64,000 nucleotides of DNA from Owenia fusiformis (GCA_903813345.2 CAIIXF020000224.1:1-64000); one strand, 5' to 3'. Shown: positions 45,372 through 58,540, numbered from the stretch's first letter. Program-made: numbers and translations. Notes: generated from the letters alone by a model not told the origin.

Positions 45372-47171
45372 ACTGCGACAAAATATACGGTTGTACACTT
45401 TAGCTGTACGTTGTCATGTTTGAAGAAAAAATGGTGATAGGTTATAAAATAGTTTAGTCCATGGTATGACTTCTGAATATGAAGGATCCGTAGCACACTA
45501 TAGTGCAGCAACATTTGAAGCAATATTTATGGAGGTGCATATGTCTTGATTCTTTTGAAATACATTTGCTGAAAAAACTTCCGGCTTTCAGGTCAAAAAT
45601 GTATTTCATCACAAGGGGTAAAAAAAACGTAAATATTTTGATTCGAACTTTCATATGTTTTATAAGACACAGACCGTTATTCTAAGCATACGAACAAAAA
45701 TAGATTATCATAATTTAAAAATATACCATTTAATTTTACTCTAGATGTCGGTGTTAAATTAGTGTAATTATTCAAGTGTGTTTTTCAGATTTTGTTTGAT
45801 TTTTCAAATATGAGCCAAGCGAATTCAACAAAATTGTGTGAAATATTTAGGTTATTTATACTTGGGGACATATTAGTTTTCTAACCATTTAAAACATTTT
45901 ATTACCAGAATTTTTCCATATAATTGCAAGGGGTCAAACAACAAATTATTGTTCGTATTTTATAAAACATAATACTATAACAAATAGGTAAGATTTATAT
46001 CTAATTAAATGTTACAGAGGTATTGGAATGTTCATATATTCCAAGGGCATGTCTAAAAATCAATTAGAGTCATATGCAATCGAACGCCTTACAATTCTTC
46101 CTCGACGTTACTGGTGGCTATCATCAAGTTTTATTATGGTTGTTTCTCCTTTGACCTTACCGCTGGATATCATCAAATTTTAGGAAGATAATGACAACGA
46201 TTTTTTTTAAATATTCATGAATTAGACCAAGACTTATTGGTTGTTTTATAAGCAACTGAGCTATATCTAATTACGAAAAATAGGATTTTAGCTATAGTCC
46301 CAATTAGTCAAGGAAGAGCAATAGGCCCTCTTTTATTGATCATGTTCACCGCGGAATAAGAGTCCATATCTCAAAACGTATTGAGACACATTTTGTGAAA
46401 AACTAGCATAATTTAAGCATTTGTCATTCTAATATAAAAATGATTCATTTGTAGCATTCATCTTATTAATACCTGAGAAACAATACAAAAGTTCGATACA
46501 CTGATTACACAATTTTTTGGTATTGATGAGAAAATTAATGTCAAACTTATAGCTTAGAAACTGAATCATATATGTAAAATCATTTTGTATTATTTTCTGT
46601 TGCGTTGTGTACTCCAAATTGTGAAAAAATTGGAATTTTATTTTTTGGTAATTTTTTGACCTCTGTTAATGGCAGGCATAATTCAGCTTAAAAACCGGAA
46701 GTATATAAAACAGTAATAATACAAATTATTAGCGAACATATGTAGGTATGTAAATATTAGGTCAAGTATACCTGCGCTATAGTGTGCTACCAACTCCTAT
46801 ATTAGACGTCCTAGAAATTTCATACCATGGACTATTCATTTTATGAATATAAAGTAGTAGTTAATGTTTACTTCCATGTTTATGCTCTTGACAATACTTT
46901 TACCTTCATAATTATTTTAATAGATTATCGAGCAGTGCTCGAATTTTTTAAAGGTAATTCCACCCACAGTATTGACCGGTTGGAAATTGTTCACATGGAC
47001 ATGGGTGGAATTACCCAGAAACAGTTCGTGCTCTGTTTTAGAACCCGTAAACGGTATTAAAAAGTCATATTTATATTCGATGTCATACACCTTAGATAAA
47101 AACTTTTAAAAGCAACATGACAATTTTTGCTTCAGACAGCTAAAGTGTACACCCGTATATTTTGTCACTGT
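45372..47171. mobile_element. 1800-bp TIR element, ACAT duplication
   Basis: The left end is ACTGCGACAAAATATACGG and continues TTGTACACTTTAGCTGT. The right end (reverse complement) is ACAGTGACAAAATATACGG, then GTGTACACTTTAGCTGT. ACAT lies outside both ends (45368-45371, 47172-47175). Inner inverted pairs also match: AGTCCATGGTATGA with TCATACCATGGACT, and GTAGCACACTATAG with CTATAGTGTGCTAC. There is no transposase, so it is non-autonomous. A 4-bp duplication does not fix the superfamily. The small open frame at 46827-47060 covers a palindromic stretch and is not called. Confidence 0.75.
46928..47018. repeat. nested palindromes
   Basis: TCGAGCA-G-TGCTCGA at 46928-46942 is followed by GGTAATTCCACCCA (about 46954-46967) and its exact complement TGGGTGGAATTACC (about 47005-47018). 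Both lie inside the 1800-bp TIR element. Confidence 0.7.
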
Positions 47172-47519
47172 ACATTGTGGATTGTAACGCGTAGATCCCT
47201 AGTAAGCTATAAGGAGTGCTCCATCACCGATTGCTTTTCACACTGCTGTTTCATGTTACGATAAGTAATACAAGATTCTTTTCACCTTAGAACAACGTAA
47301 TAAACGATTTAATTTGGAGATTTTAAAACTCGACTTTATTTTCACTTCTGGTTCGAGGCTATACAGCGATGCCACCTATCGGCTGATTTAGAAACTATAG
47401 CACAATAAGACAATAGCACAATCATGCAACATCTATTCAACTTTGATACCTAACTGGTTTTGTAATTGTCCGTTGTGATTTTCTAATAGCAATTGGCAAG
47501 TCTAAATCACTATGTTAAA
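47172..47519. other. no gene recognised
   Basis: Short flank between the TIR element and the integrase remnant. No LTR could be delimited here. Confidence 0.4.
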
Positions 47520-48469
47520 TTTGTTCACTTTTAGACACTATGGGAGATTTACCAACATTTACTTCCTGAGGTACTTCAAGAGACTCACTTGCAGAATGTT
47601 TTTTATTACTTGTCTCCTGAAACAACTCTGGAGTTCTTCCTACCAAATAGTAACTCAGATGATGAATAACCATTAGCCAATAGAGTGGATCTGTATGCCA
47701 GTAATGCTTGATAGGGATCAACTGACTTTTTAATCAGGCTTTTAGCAGTCCTTGCCCCCCTTTCCACTTCACCATTGCTCTGGCTATACATTGAACTACT
47801 TGTGATGATGTCAAAACCATAATCTGTTCCAAAATCTGAATACTCACTATATGCATAACATGGCCCATTATCGGATCTAACCACTTCAGGAATTTCATGC
47901 CTTGAAAATGGACTTCATATGTGTAATGACATCATGTGATGTAGACCCATGTGGTTTAGCTATCTCAATGTACCTTAAAAAGTAATCAATCAGAATCAAC
48001 CAATTTTGACCCTTGTGGTAGAATAAATCTGACCCAACAATTTGCCATTGATAGTTGGGAAACACTGTATGAATCATTGGCTCAGTCTGATTAGAACGAT
48101 ACTCAGCACATTTAGTACATTTAAATACTACATCTTTGATATTTTAGCTCAAGCCTGGTCACCATACAGACATTTTTGCCCTTTCACGGCATTTACCAAT
48201 ACCTTGATGGCCTCTATGAATTATCACAAGAATGTCTAGACGCATAGAACTTGGAATTACAATTCTGACACCCTTCATGAGAATACATTGAACCATATTG
48301 TACTCAGCTCTCAATGGAAAGTAGCTATTTAATGCTCCAGGAATAGAACACTTTTCTGGCCACCCTTCCTTTGTGAATTCAATGACTTGTTTACAAATAA
48401 TCATTTTGTTGTTCTTGTATGATTTCACGAATACGTTTGTCAGTAGCGGGCAAAGTTTCATATACATAC
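47520..48469 (-). pseudogene. Ty3/Gypsy-type integrase remnant
   Basis: In order on the minus strand: a zinc-binding HHCC region (IHRGHQGIGKCRERAKMSVW, then FKCTKCAEYR); the first catalytic Asp block (WQIVGSDLFYHKGQNWLILI); the second (VRSDNGPCYAYSEY); the Glu block (MYSQSNGEVERGARTAKSL); and the tail (LLAYRSTLLANGYSSSELLF). This is the order of a retroviral-type integrase and is nearest to Ty3/Gypsy in style. Two in-frame stops (48159-48161, where Trp is expected, and 48144-48146) and a frameshift near 47885-47895 inactivate it. Reverse transcriptase, RNase H and LTRs are not visible. The 5' side is cut at about 48467 by a mariner-like end. Confidence 0.85.
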
Positions 48470-48720
48470 TAGGGTCAGTCAAAAAGTTATGTTTATTTAT
48501 CTTTGTCATTTTGAGGAATTATTTCTTGATATTTTGTTCATCTGTAGAACATACATATGTGCAAATATTGACTTAACATTGTATCTGTACTATCATTGGT
48601 TATTGAATAATGGTTGCTATGGTAACAGAAGGGCGATGTACTCGTTTCAACCCAATTTTATTAATTTTCACGCTGTTATATTACATGAAATATACTTGTC
48701 AGGTATCAGGAATTTCTATG
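48467..48720. mobile_element. mariner-like terminal fragment
   Basis: It begins TACTAGGGTCAGTCAAAAAG, the TA plus YRGGGT...AAAAAGT style of mariner TIRs. GGTTGCTATGGTAACAGAAG at about 48611 resembles the GTTGCCATAGTAAC block of the long-TIR MITEs. No matching right end is visible, so the far border is unknown. It truncates the integrase remnant. Confidence 0.45.
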
Positions 48721-50387
48721 TTGTTTCCTATTGAAAAAACAACTTTAAGAACAATTAACAATTAAAACTATTATTGACCTTGCCAATAGTACATTACTAC
48801 TAGAGAGATGAACATTCATAGGAACTTAAAGAATTGCTTGTCTTCAGTTTCAGTTGATTTATTTTACTTTTGGTCAGATCCAGTAACAATAAAATCAAAA
48901 GTTGAATTGTTCACGTGCAAAAGAACAGCAGAATTATAACAATACTTTTGTAACTGACATCAATAAATTACGATACACTATATGAAATAGAGAATATCGC
49001 TTTGTTATAAGCAGTGTCTATTTGTAAGAATCTCTTGTAATGTGCAGTAATCAGCAAAAATACTCAGCACATATAAACAGAGACAGTACAGAGACAATAC
49101 TCGCTGCATATATGGATCACTCTGTATATTCAAGTATTGCTCCTCTTTATTTGTAGAACAGCACAAATAAGCACTGATTATACGTGGAGTTAAGAATACT
49201 CAAATATATGCAAACGCAATACTCTGTAAGTGTGCAATATAGTCACACATTATAATTGCCTCTTTCTGACTATATTAAGCTATTTCTAAGTTGCTCTGCT
49301 CATTTTATAACTGAGCATACAAATAAATAACGGACTATTTGTGCGTATTTTTCTATTAAGCATGATAAAACAACACAACTAAAGAATGTAAGTACCATAG
49401 TTCTTTATGAATATGACTTTACCTGTGTATAATAAGCGACTACAGGATGGATTTCGAAATAATCTATTTTTACTATAATTGTGATTTTTCGACACCTTTT
49501 ACAGTCATGTCGGAAAAGAGAGATCTTCCTTGTAGTTATCAATAAGTTGCTAATAAAGAATACTTGTGCAAACCCATGTTTTTAATGGAGATCCGACCCC
49601 CCCCCCCCGACGGAAAGCTGGCTACACCGCTGAACTTGTTATCTCTACTTTTAGAGTCAATGCAACCTAATTTTTCCTGAGAAGGTATTATAATTTAACA
49701 ACCTGTTACCACCGTTCGTATTAAATCATGGATTATGCATAGGAATTCAATTGTTTATTTTTTCAAATCGCTGCTTTGTTTTCCATTCCCCATGATCAAA
49801 GCAAATGGTAGTCTAGACTCTTTTGGTCACATTTTCGATTGCATTTAAAATCTGCACATCAATTCAGAACCATAAAATATAAATCACTGGAGCGACGTCC
49901 AACATCTTTTAATCCGCTTAATAAGTGATTCTTGCCTTTGAATTAAAGCCCATGTTAAATTCCTCCCGGTAAAGCCGGTATTTAAAAAAAATATATGACA
50001 GGTAATGGAATCGAAAGAAGATTATCTCTGAAGGAATGCAAAAGGTACATGTACTTCAACATTTTAAGGATACAATTGAACAAGGTGGGTATGGATACCG
50101 GGAGGGGGGTTTTCAGCTACATTATTATCAGATGTTTGGATTGTTCACTTGAAGGATGTTATTTTAGCGAGTAATGCAATCAGACGGCTTGTGCACAATG
50201 GTGTTACCTATAATTAGTTCTGGGATGATTTTTAAATCCATGGGAAAGTAATATCTGAGATCAAGGCATTTGTTGAAATAAAATATTGAGAATGTTAATA
50301 CCAATTACATTTTCAATAATTTCATTTAGCGTATTTGATGTGAGTTTATCTACTGCTTCCTCTAGCATCTGGGTTCCTAGTAAATTA
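48721..50387. other. no gene recognised
   Basis: AT-rich with a C10 tract near 49590 and many ATACTC/ATATGC words at 49040-49260. A 37-codon open stretch on the minus strand just left of 50387 (LEEAVDKLTSNTLNEII) could be exonic but matches nothing I know. Confidence 0.35.
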
Positions 50388-50520
50388 CACTGTGCAAAAT
50401 GTGCGATATCTCCTGTTTTATTTCAAGAGATTTGCATAAATAGTTTGCAAATCTCCTTAGAATCCCCTAAAATATAGTCAGATATCAAATGTTTAATACG
50501 GACAAATTTGAGTATCATAC

Positions 50521-51582
50521 TATGGAATTTTTTGTGCATCTTTATTCGATTTTCACACTTTTGCATTTGATTACAACCATTCGATATTCCACTCTATTAA
50601 AATGATTCGAAACACGTAATAAATTTGTTTGTTTTTGCACATTTATATTTGATTTATGTACCTATATATGCGGTAAATGCACTTGTATATGCGGTTTATG
50701 TTATTCAGTGTTTGGTAAAATATCACATATTTAAGTCCATGTACACACACGAACAAAGACAGTTGACACATATATTTAGAACACGCATCAAATACAAATA
50801 CACTTTAGAACCAAACAATGTTCATTTACCGAGCAAGCATAGAGTACAAAATAGCACGGACATATAGTGACTTACCCCACATAATTAATGACATGTTTCG
50901 CATAAAATGATGTGGGGTAAGTCACGTGACTTACCCCACATAAATGACACATGCTGCATGTAGCATAAAACCATTCGGTAAATCACGTGACCAGTGACGT
51001 AGAAATTTCAAAATGGATGAAACAAGCGAGGAAAAATAATTTGAATACGATTCATATTCACAATTCAGAGAGCAAAATTGAGAAGTTATTAGATCATTAC
51101 AACAGGCATGAGGCTACATAAGCGATCCTTTCTTAATAGAAGCTGAAACTAACATAAATACGTTTTCGCGATTGGAGAATCACACCAGAGCTCTTTGAAT
51201 ATATAGATGGCGCAAGTCACATGGTCGAAGTCACGTGACTTACCCCACATCAAAACAGTGAACAATGGTTTATATAAAATCATTCGGTAAGTCATGTGAC
51301 TTACCCCACAAATGAATATGTTTAGCACAAATGAATATATTTACCCAATACGAATGGTACTTGGCATCGCACATATTTAAAATACTTATCAAATTTATAT
51401 TTGATCGGGTCGAATACACTTTTGAAGCATCTTACATATTTGTTGTGTAAGACAGTCAATTATATGTGGGATAGTAGGAACCATTTGTTGTAACTGGTTT
51501 TGTTTATGTTCGGTTTAACTTACTCCGTGGGGTAAAAACCGAAGATATTAATGTTACGAATATTGATGCAATAAATACACTA
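50521..51582. mobile_element. insertion within CACTA copy 2
   Basis: Copy 1 reads straight through GAGTATCATACCACCTATAT. In copy 2 TATCATAC appears on both sides of 1062 bp (50513-50520 and 51583-51590), an 8-bp target duplication. The ends TATGGAATTTTTTGTGCATC and (reverse complement) TAGTGTATTTATTGCATC are imperfectly alike. An 8-bp duplication fits hAT-type elements. The interior has five CTTACCCCAC motifs, several joined to CACGTG. No protein is recognised. Confidence 0.65.
50910..50941. repeat. 32-bp perfect palindrome centred on CACGTG
   Basis: ATGTGGGGTAAGTCAC is followed directly by its reverse complement GTGACTTACCCCACAT. Partial copies of one or both halves occur at about 50866, 51229 and 51286. 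CACGTG is the E-box core. A regulatory role is speculation. Confidence 0.85.
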
Positions 51583-52549
51583 TATCATACCACCTATATC
51601 AAATTATTGGATGGTATGTCAAAGAATAGGTCCCAAATTATACTAATTTAAATGGAGATATGATCAGGATATTTGCAATCTATATTAAATATCTTCTGTC
51701 TATACTCTTAAAAATGACTATATCTTACTATTCATACAGTACTGGATATACACAACAGGAGATATGCAGCCTATTCTGTGCTAGAGACAGCTTATTTCAG
51801 CTTATATCAGGAGATACTCCCAAATCAGACCCCCAAAACAGGAGATACTCTAACTATACGAAATGACGTCATCAGGTCTCATTGCTTGCAGCGCTAATAA
51901 AGTAAAATCAATTATCTAGCTTATTAACCCATCTTAAATATTAAAGCTATTAGATGAACAAATTGGAGAAGCTTAGCCCTTCTCTGTTGTCTATTAATAA
52001 AGCGAATTGTCATTAAGATAAATAACTTTGTGATTTTAACATTCAGTGAGGTAAAATGTATGTACAAAAGTTAATAAGTATTAGTTTCATTCCATTGTTC
52101 AAAATTGTTTTCAATAATTTTATATCATAGTACCCCTTACAAGTACCATTAGATTAATCCATAAATTATAACAAACGGATTAATGTAAACTTGTCACGTG
52201 GATTTCTAAATAGAAACTACTTTATCAAAGGGACTATAATCTGGTGGTTTTCAGATTTTATAAACATATTGTTTGAGATAACTAAATTGTTTTTTTAACA
52301 CTTATAATACAGCAGATATAATAGATAATAGAAAACATGAATTGTGTAATATAAGAGAATACACGTTGTTTAACAAAGGGCATACAGATTGTAGGTTGTA
52401 TCTGTGTAATATGGAGCCTCTGTTCTCTAATGTAAACTGAATCTGAAGGTGAAACACTGTAGTAAAACCGAGTGGAAAACTCATTCATCAAAATAGCATC
52501 TTTCCACAGAATTGATGGATTTAATTCAAAATTTGACACAATGTTTATC

Positions 52550-54800
52550 ATAGTGTTGGGGACATTATGCCATCAAATTTATTTAAAATAATTCATTTGC
52601 AAATTATATTTATTGGAACTGAGAACCGTCAGTCATGACGGTTCCAAGTTCCAACCCATTAACTTTAATAAACGGATTGGTTTTCAAAACTCATTACACT
52701 GAAATTTAATAATTAGGGATTAAACATTTATGTTAGCATTTTACTCTGACATGTCTCAAGATGTTATTTACATCATTTCCCAATGCTACTCAATATTACA
52801 GAATATATGACATTTACAATGGTATGCATCATTCTACAATAATATGCATTGATTCAATATCCCGAATCCCAATTACTGCTCAATATTCAGTGTAACTTGA
52901 CATTTACAATGGTGTGCATCATTTCAACAATAGTATGCATTGATTGAATATCCTAATTATTACTCAATATTATTGTATAAAATGACATTTAATTGGTATG
53001 CATCATTCTACAATAGTTTGCATTAATTGATTTCCCAAATTACTGCTCAATATTACAGTATAAAATGACATTTACAATGGTATGCATCATTCTACAATAA
53101 TATGCATTAATGGAATTTCCCAATTACTGATCAATATTACAGTGTAAAATAAAAACAAATGTATAACGAGACCAATCTGATGTTATCTCAGATAATCTAG
53201 ATAACATAGAACATGAATTATGAAGTATTATGTTTCATGCGCTTGTTCTTGTATCTCTAAATGGGACATTAAATTAATGCATAAACTCTAACAAATGGAT
53301 TAATATAAAACTCAATGTGAAAGAGAAACAATGTAGTACATGTCAAACCGAGACGAAAACTTATTAAAATTACAGTAACTTTCCACAGAGTTGATGGATT
53401 TATTTCAAAATTTAACACAATGTTTATCATAGCGTTGGGGACATTATGCCATCAAATTTATTTTAAAGAATTCATTTGCAATTATTTTTATTGGAACTTA
53501 GAACCGTCAGTTGTAGAAATTAATCCATTAACTTTAGTAAAAGGATTAGTTTTCAACGGATTTCTTTTTCTCATTCCACTGAAATTGAATAATTAGGGAT
53601 TAAACATATATTTCAGCATTTTGCACTGACATGTCTCAATATGTTATTTACATCATTTCCCGATTACTGCTCAATATTACAGAATATATGACATTTACAA
53701 TGGTATGCATCATTCTACAATAGTATGCATTGATTCAATATCCCGAATCCCAATTACTGCTCAATATTCAGTGTAACTTGACATTTACAATGGTGTGCAT
53801 CATTTCAACAATAGTATGCATTGATTGAATATTCCAATTATTACTCAATATTATTGTATAAAATGACATTTTAATGGCATGAATGACATCATTCTACAAT
53901 AGTTTGCATTAATTGATTTTCCCAATTACTGCTCAATATTACAGTATAAAATGACATTTACAATGATATGCATCATTCCACAATAATATGCATTAATGGA
54001 ATTTCCCAATTACTGATCAATATTACAATGTTAAATAAAAACAAATGCATTACTGAGACCAATCTGATGTTTATCTCAGATAATCTAAATAACATAGAAC
54101 ATGACTTATGAAGTATTATGTTTCATGCGCTTGTTCTTGTATCTCTAAATGTGACATTAAATTAATGCATAAACTCTAACAAATGGATTAATATAAAACT
54201 CAATGTGAAAGAGAAACAATGTAGTACATGTAAACCCGAGAGGAAAACCTATTAAAATTAAAACATCAAATTTATTTTAAAGAATTCATTTACAAATTAT
54301 TTTTATTGGAACTTAGAACCGTCAGTTCTAGAAATTAACCCATTAACTTAAGTAAACGGATTAGTTTTCAACGGATTAGTTTTTCTCATTCCACTGAAAT
54401 TGAATTATTAGGGATTAAACATTTATTTTAGCATTTTGCTCTGACATGTCTCAAGATGTTATTTACATCATTTCCCGATTACTGCTCAATATTACAGAAT
54501 ATATGGCATTTACAATGGTATGCATCATTCTACAATAGTATGCATTGATTCAATATCCCGAATCCCAATTACTGCTAGCTCATTATTCAGTGTAACTTGA
54601 CATTTACAATGGTGTGCATCATTTCAACAATAGTATGCATTGATTGAATATTCCAATTATTACTCAATATTATTGTATAAAATGACATTTTAATGGTATG
54701 CATCATTCTACAATAATATGCATTAATGGAATTTCCCAATTACTGATCAATATTACAGTGTAAAATAAAAACAAATGTATTACTGAGACCAATCTGATGT
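52550..54800. repeat. internal 0.8-0.9-kb repeats of CACTA copy 2
   Basis: Three diverged long units (spacings about 880 and 813) are built from the same approximately 85-bp sub-repeat as in copy 1. Each ends in TTATCTCAGATAATCTA(G/A)ATAA. The extra unit accounts for much of the length difference between the copies. Confidence 0.75.
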
Positions 54801-55709
54801 TTATCTCAGATAATCTAGATAACATAGAACATGAATTATGAAGTATTAAGTTCCATGCAATTTACTTGCATCTCTAAATGCGCAAATGAGATGTGTTATA
54901 AACTCTAACAAATGGATTAATTATCAATGTAAATTTGTCATGGTGATATTCTAAATAGAAACAGGTTTATCGCAAAGACTAATCTAGTGTTAATCTCTGA
55001 TATTTTAAACAAATTGTTTGAGATTACTAAACTGTTTTTAACATTAAATAGCTTTTCTTGTCAGGGGTGAACAATCTGCAGAGTAAAACCGATCGAGAGG
55101 AAAAATCAACAATTAAAAAATAACTTTCCATGGAGTTGATCAATTAAATTCGAAATTTAACACACTGTTAATCATAGCATTAGGGACATTATACAATTAA
55201 ATGTATATAAATGAATGAACTCAATATTTATTTTTAAGGAAATAAGAACCCTCGGTTGTAGAAAATTAATCCATTCACTCTAACAAACGGATTAATTATC
55301 AATGTAAACAAGTCATCAATCATTAATAAGCCAGATAAGTTACAGAAATAAGATGTGATGACGTCATTTCGTATAGTTAGCGTATCTCTTGTTTTTGGAA
55401 CTCTGATTTAATAGTATATCCTGATATATGCTAGAAGAAGCTGTTGTTCATAGAATCGGCTAGTATATCCTTTCTGTAGATATGATAGAGTGCAAACTAT
55501 ATGTTAGCCTTGATATATAACACAGCTTATATTAGATCATATTTAGTAGAGTGGCAAATAGTACTAACTATACTAGTTGTCCGCCAAATATATAGCATGT
55601 GTCTATACAACACGGGAGATACGGGAGATATTTCACACTATGACAGTTGATATTAGAGCATAGTTAACAGGATATTCTATTACTATATAGCCTTTTTTGC
55701 ACAGTGTTA

Positions 55710-57540
55710 TGATCCCGGGATTATGATGTAAAGTAAAAAAGGTTTTTGACTTGTAATACTAAATGTACGTGTACTGTGTCGAAATCTCTATCCCCGATTA
55801 AAGCTTTAATTATCGCAAAATAATAAACAAATGTATCAAAATATTGAAAACTCAGTATTACATGTCAAATGACAGCTCTTATTATGTGGAAATGTGAGTA
55901 AAATACACTACATCTGCAAATACATGTATGCAATCGCATTCAAACTTGATTGATTTAAATTGATTGAATGTCTGAAAAAGAGCTTTAATATCAATGTTTT
56001 GCTTAAATCATGGTGAATGGCTTTTGAAACATTTGATTGCAACATATATTTCAGTTTGGAACAAAATACTCAATCGGCGGCCGATGAATCGCGGCAAATG
56101 TGACCCAGGCATTAGCGAGGAAAATACATTTGACCCAATAATCCCCTGCTGAATCCCCTTATAGATAATATACACCAAGACCCACACAAATATAAAATAA
56201 GGGTTCGAACAAATATTTTACAACTAGAGAAGCCATTTATCTGATTAAATTATGTCTATCAATCTTTTGATTGCAGATTATTAAAGAGATACATGTATTA
56301 TGTCGGGAGGGGGTCGAGGATCTTGACGCAAGATTAATACAATTCTTAAATCATCAGAATGTCATTCAGATTTACTATGAATAAGCTTATTATTTGAAAT
56401 TAAAACTGAATACATCAAACAGTGAATTATTAGTTTGTATTTTGAATGCTAAGAATGAAAAGGTAATTCTATACAAATCACAAATACCATTCAAAACAAT
56501 TCCTGGTTTCAACTATCAAGGTGCTTCTCCAAACATCCGGCCACTATGTGCAATTGTGTCAGGTAATTAGTAAGTGTTTATGTTTAGATTACTTATTAGA
56601 GATGTCAAATCATGGGTTTATCAAAACAGCATTATGACTGTTCAATAGCAGCAAAATGTCGCAGAATTTAGTATTTTATGTTTTAACAATATCTTTTTTT
56701 ATTGAATAACTAAAAATGAGGGGGTGGATATTGAGCAAGCTGCATGTCTCCGAGCTATGATGCGCAAGTAATAATCACACGTGACACGCACACAGGTGGT
56801 TGACAGGGAAACATTAAGCTTGCCAAACCCGGGTTGCCAAATGACCAATGTCTGTTGAGTAGTAAATAATCATAAAGCCATACTGTGAGAATGTCTACAC
56901 ATTGGCGCAATCATGGGCTTTTGATTAGAAGCCCATGGCGCAATTTAGCCAGTCAGCCATTTGCTCCACGCCAGGCCCAGAAACACGACGAAGCCTGATT
57001 GAGTTTGATAATGAAAAAAACACTATAAAGACACCTGGCAAATTGTTGTAAACATAATTGATAATTTAATAAATTTATTGTCTTGGAAGGTCCATGATAG
57101 TGTATGGCTGAACAGTATGCAATAAACTAATGTATTTGTATCATTGAATAAAATACGCTGCAGCAGTGTCTTTGTATCTTCAGAGGAGTGTCTTCAGAGC
57201 AGTGTCTTTGTGTGCAGTGTCAAATTTCCCGCAAAATAGAATTCATGTGATAGCTGAATTTACATAGATATTGAGAAACGTGTAGAAGACATTAGGATGA
57301 TGAAGAAAGGAGTTTGAATGGAGGAAGCAGAATTCGATATCGCACGGGAATTTGCTACCGGAAGACAGGTCTTGCTAAAAAAAAACAGTTTTCAAGATTG
57401 AGCAATATGCGTACATGTACTTTGATTTGGAAATATAATGTTAAAGAAATATAATGTTAAATCATGTACAATGCAATGTAAATATATTCATTTATCAGTA
57501 TACAGGTTTGGCCAAAACACAATGAGTAAGTCCATTTAAA
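55710..57540. other. no gene recognised
   Basis: No element border or domain. A hairpin ATGGGCTT-TTGATTAG-AAGCCCAT at 56913-56936 is flanked by direct repeats GGCGCAAT (56904-56911 and 56938-56945). It is not a tRNA. Confidence 0.4.
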
Positions 57541-57620
57541 GATTCTCGCAATCTTTATCCAATCAGCGTTTGCGAGTGTGTCGGCTCACGTATAAAACGC
57601 GAATCCAACTTAAATCCATG
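57541..57620 (+). promoter_or_regulatory. promoter-like CCAAT/TATA patch
   Basis: CCAATCAGCG at 57559 is followed at 57591 by TATAAAACGCG. The patch is unusually CpG- and GC-rich for the window. The first ATG (57618) opens only 31 codons. A second at about 57726 opens MDVVPDLKSLLENVILIRE and stops after 33 codons, so any gene would need a splice soon after. Weak motif evidence only. Confidence 0.2.
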
Positions 57621-58096
57621 AAGGGGTGTATGAGGTACTCGAATAGGAAAGAGCTCGTGAAATCTGAATTCATATGCACATGGTCAATGTTTACACATGT
57701 TTGGAATTATTGAAGAAAATGTGATATGGATGTGGTTCCGGATTTGAAGTCATTGCTGGAAAATGTGATTTTAATACGTGAAATTATATCTATAAATACA
57801 GCACTAAAAATAACAGTACACACATGAAGTACAAACGTGTCCAGAAATGTTTGAAACCCTTACGGAAAATTCTGTCTGCATTTTGTCACCATTGCTCTTT
57901 CTAGTGCTGTTTGAATGAATATATTAATTAATGTATTTCTAACTAAAATATATCACATTTTTTAATAAACCACAAACATTTAGATCATAAAAAATTATTC
58001 AATACTTGAGTGAGCACGATATGCAAGGGTTACTAAGTTGACACAGTAAATGACCACTGATATTGTGTTAGTCCATGCACACAGCTATTCTGCTAA

Positions 58097-58537
58097 GGCC
58101 ATAAGAAGTAGATTTTTTTGCGTCCTGGCAAAATCCAAATCATACAAGGGTACAAGGAAAACAAACACAAACTCAAGAAAAAACACAAACTCGTTTGCTG
58201 ACCAATGTATTCATTTTATGGGCATAAAAAGGGATGACATTCCAATTTGCAGTGATTACAAACACATATCTATACATTTTATACAATATATATAAACATA
58301 TAGCTATTATTCAAGGGTAAAAAATAAGAAAATACACAATGTTTGCCAAAGTAATTATGACACCGTCAATTTTGACGCACATCAAATTATCTGCCACTTC
58401 GTCTGATTCTGATTGAACGAAATGCGATGGTACTTTCAGACCCCTGTGATTGATATTTGGATGTGTTTGTTTTTTCTGATTTACTCAAAATCGTGCAAGC
58501 AAGGGGACGCAAAACAAAGAATCTACTTCTTATGGCC
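58097..58537. mobile_element. Harbinger-like MITE
   Basis: GGCCATAAGAAGTAGATT at 58097 and its complement ending at 58537 are TIRs, extending imperfectly through TTTGCGTCC. TAA is duplicated (58094-58096, 58538-58540). A 3-bp TWA-type duplication is characteristic of PIF/Harbinger. The 441-bp element has no transposase. The plus-strand open frame 58050-58295 crosses its left border, so it is spurious. Confidence 0.75.
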
Positions 58538-58540
58538 TAA

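Larger units (their letters stand above)
50388..55706. mobile_element. CACTA-like transposon, copy 2
   Basis: Ends are CACTGTGCAAAATGTGC and TTTTTTGCACAGTG. TTA is duplicated outside (50385-50387, 55707-55709). It shares with copy 1 the GGAGAT subterminal motifs and the ATGACGTCAT-containing inverted repeat (about 51853-51876 and 55357-55381). It has three long internal units (anchors GACATGTCTCAA at about 52749, 53629 and 54442) against two in copy 1. After removing a 1062-bp insertion and its duplication it is about 4.25 kb. No transposase is present. Confidence 0.8.

Noticed and set aside
46827-47060. 77-codon frame ending in LEIVHMDMGGITQKQFVL
   Set aside because: It spans the nested palindromes of a transposon without transposase motifs.
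56904-56945. Hairpin with flanking GGCGCAAT repeats as a tRNA or small RNA
   Set aside because: It cannot be folded to a cloverleaf and has no TPsiC-loop sequence in the right place.
58050-58295. 81-codon plus-strand open frame
   Set aside because: It crosses the left border of the Harbinger-like MITE, so it cannot be an ancestral gene.
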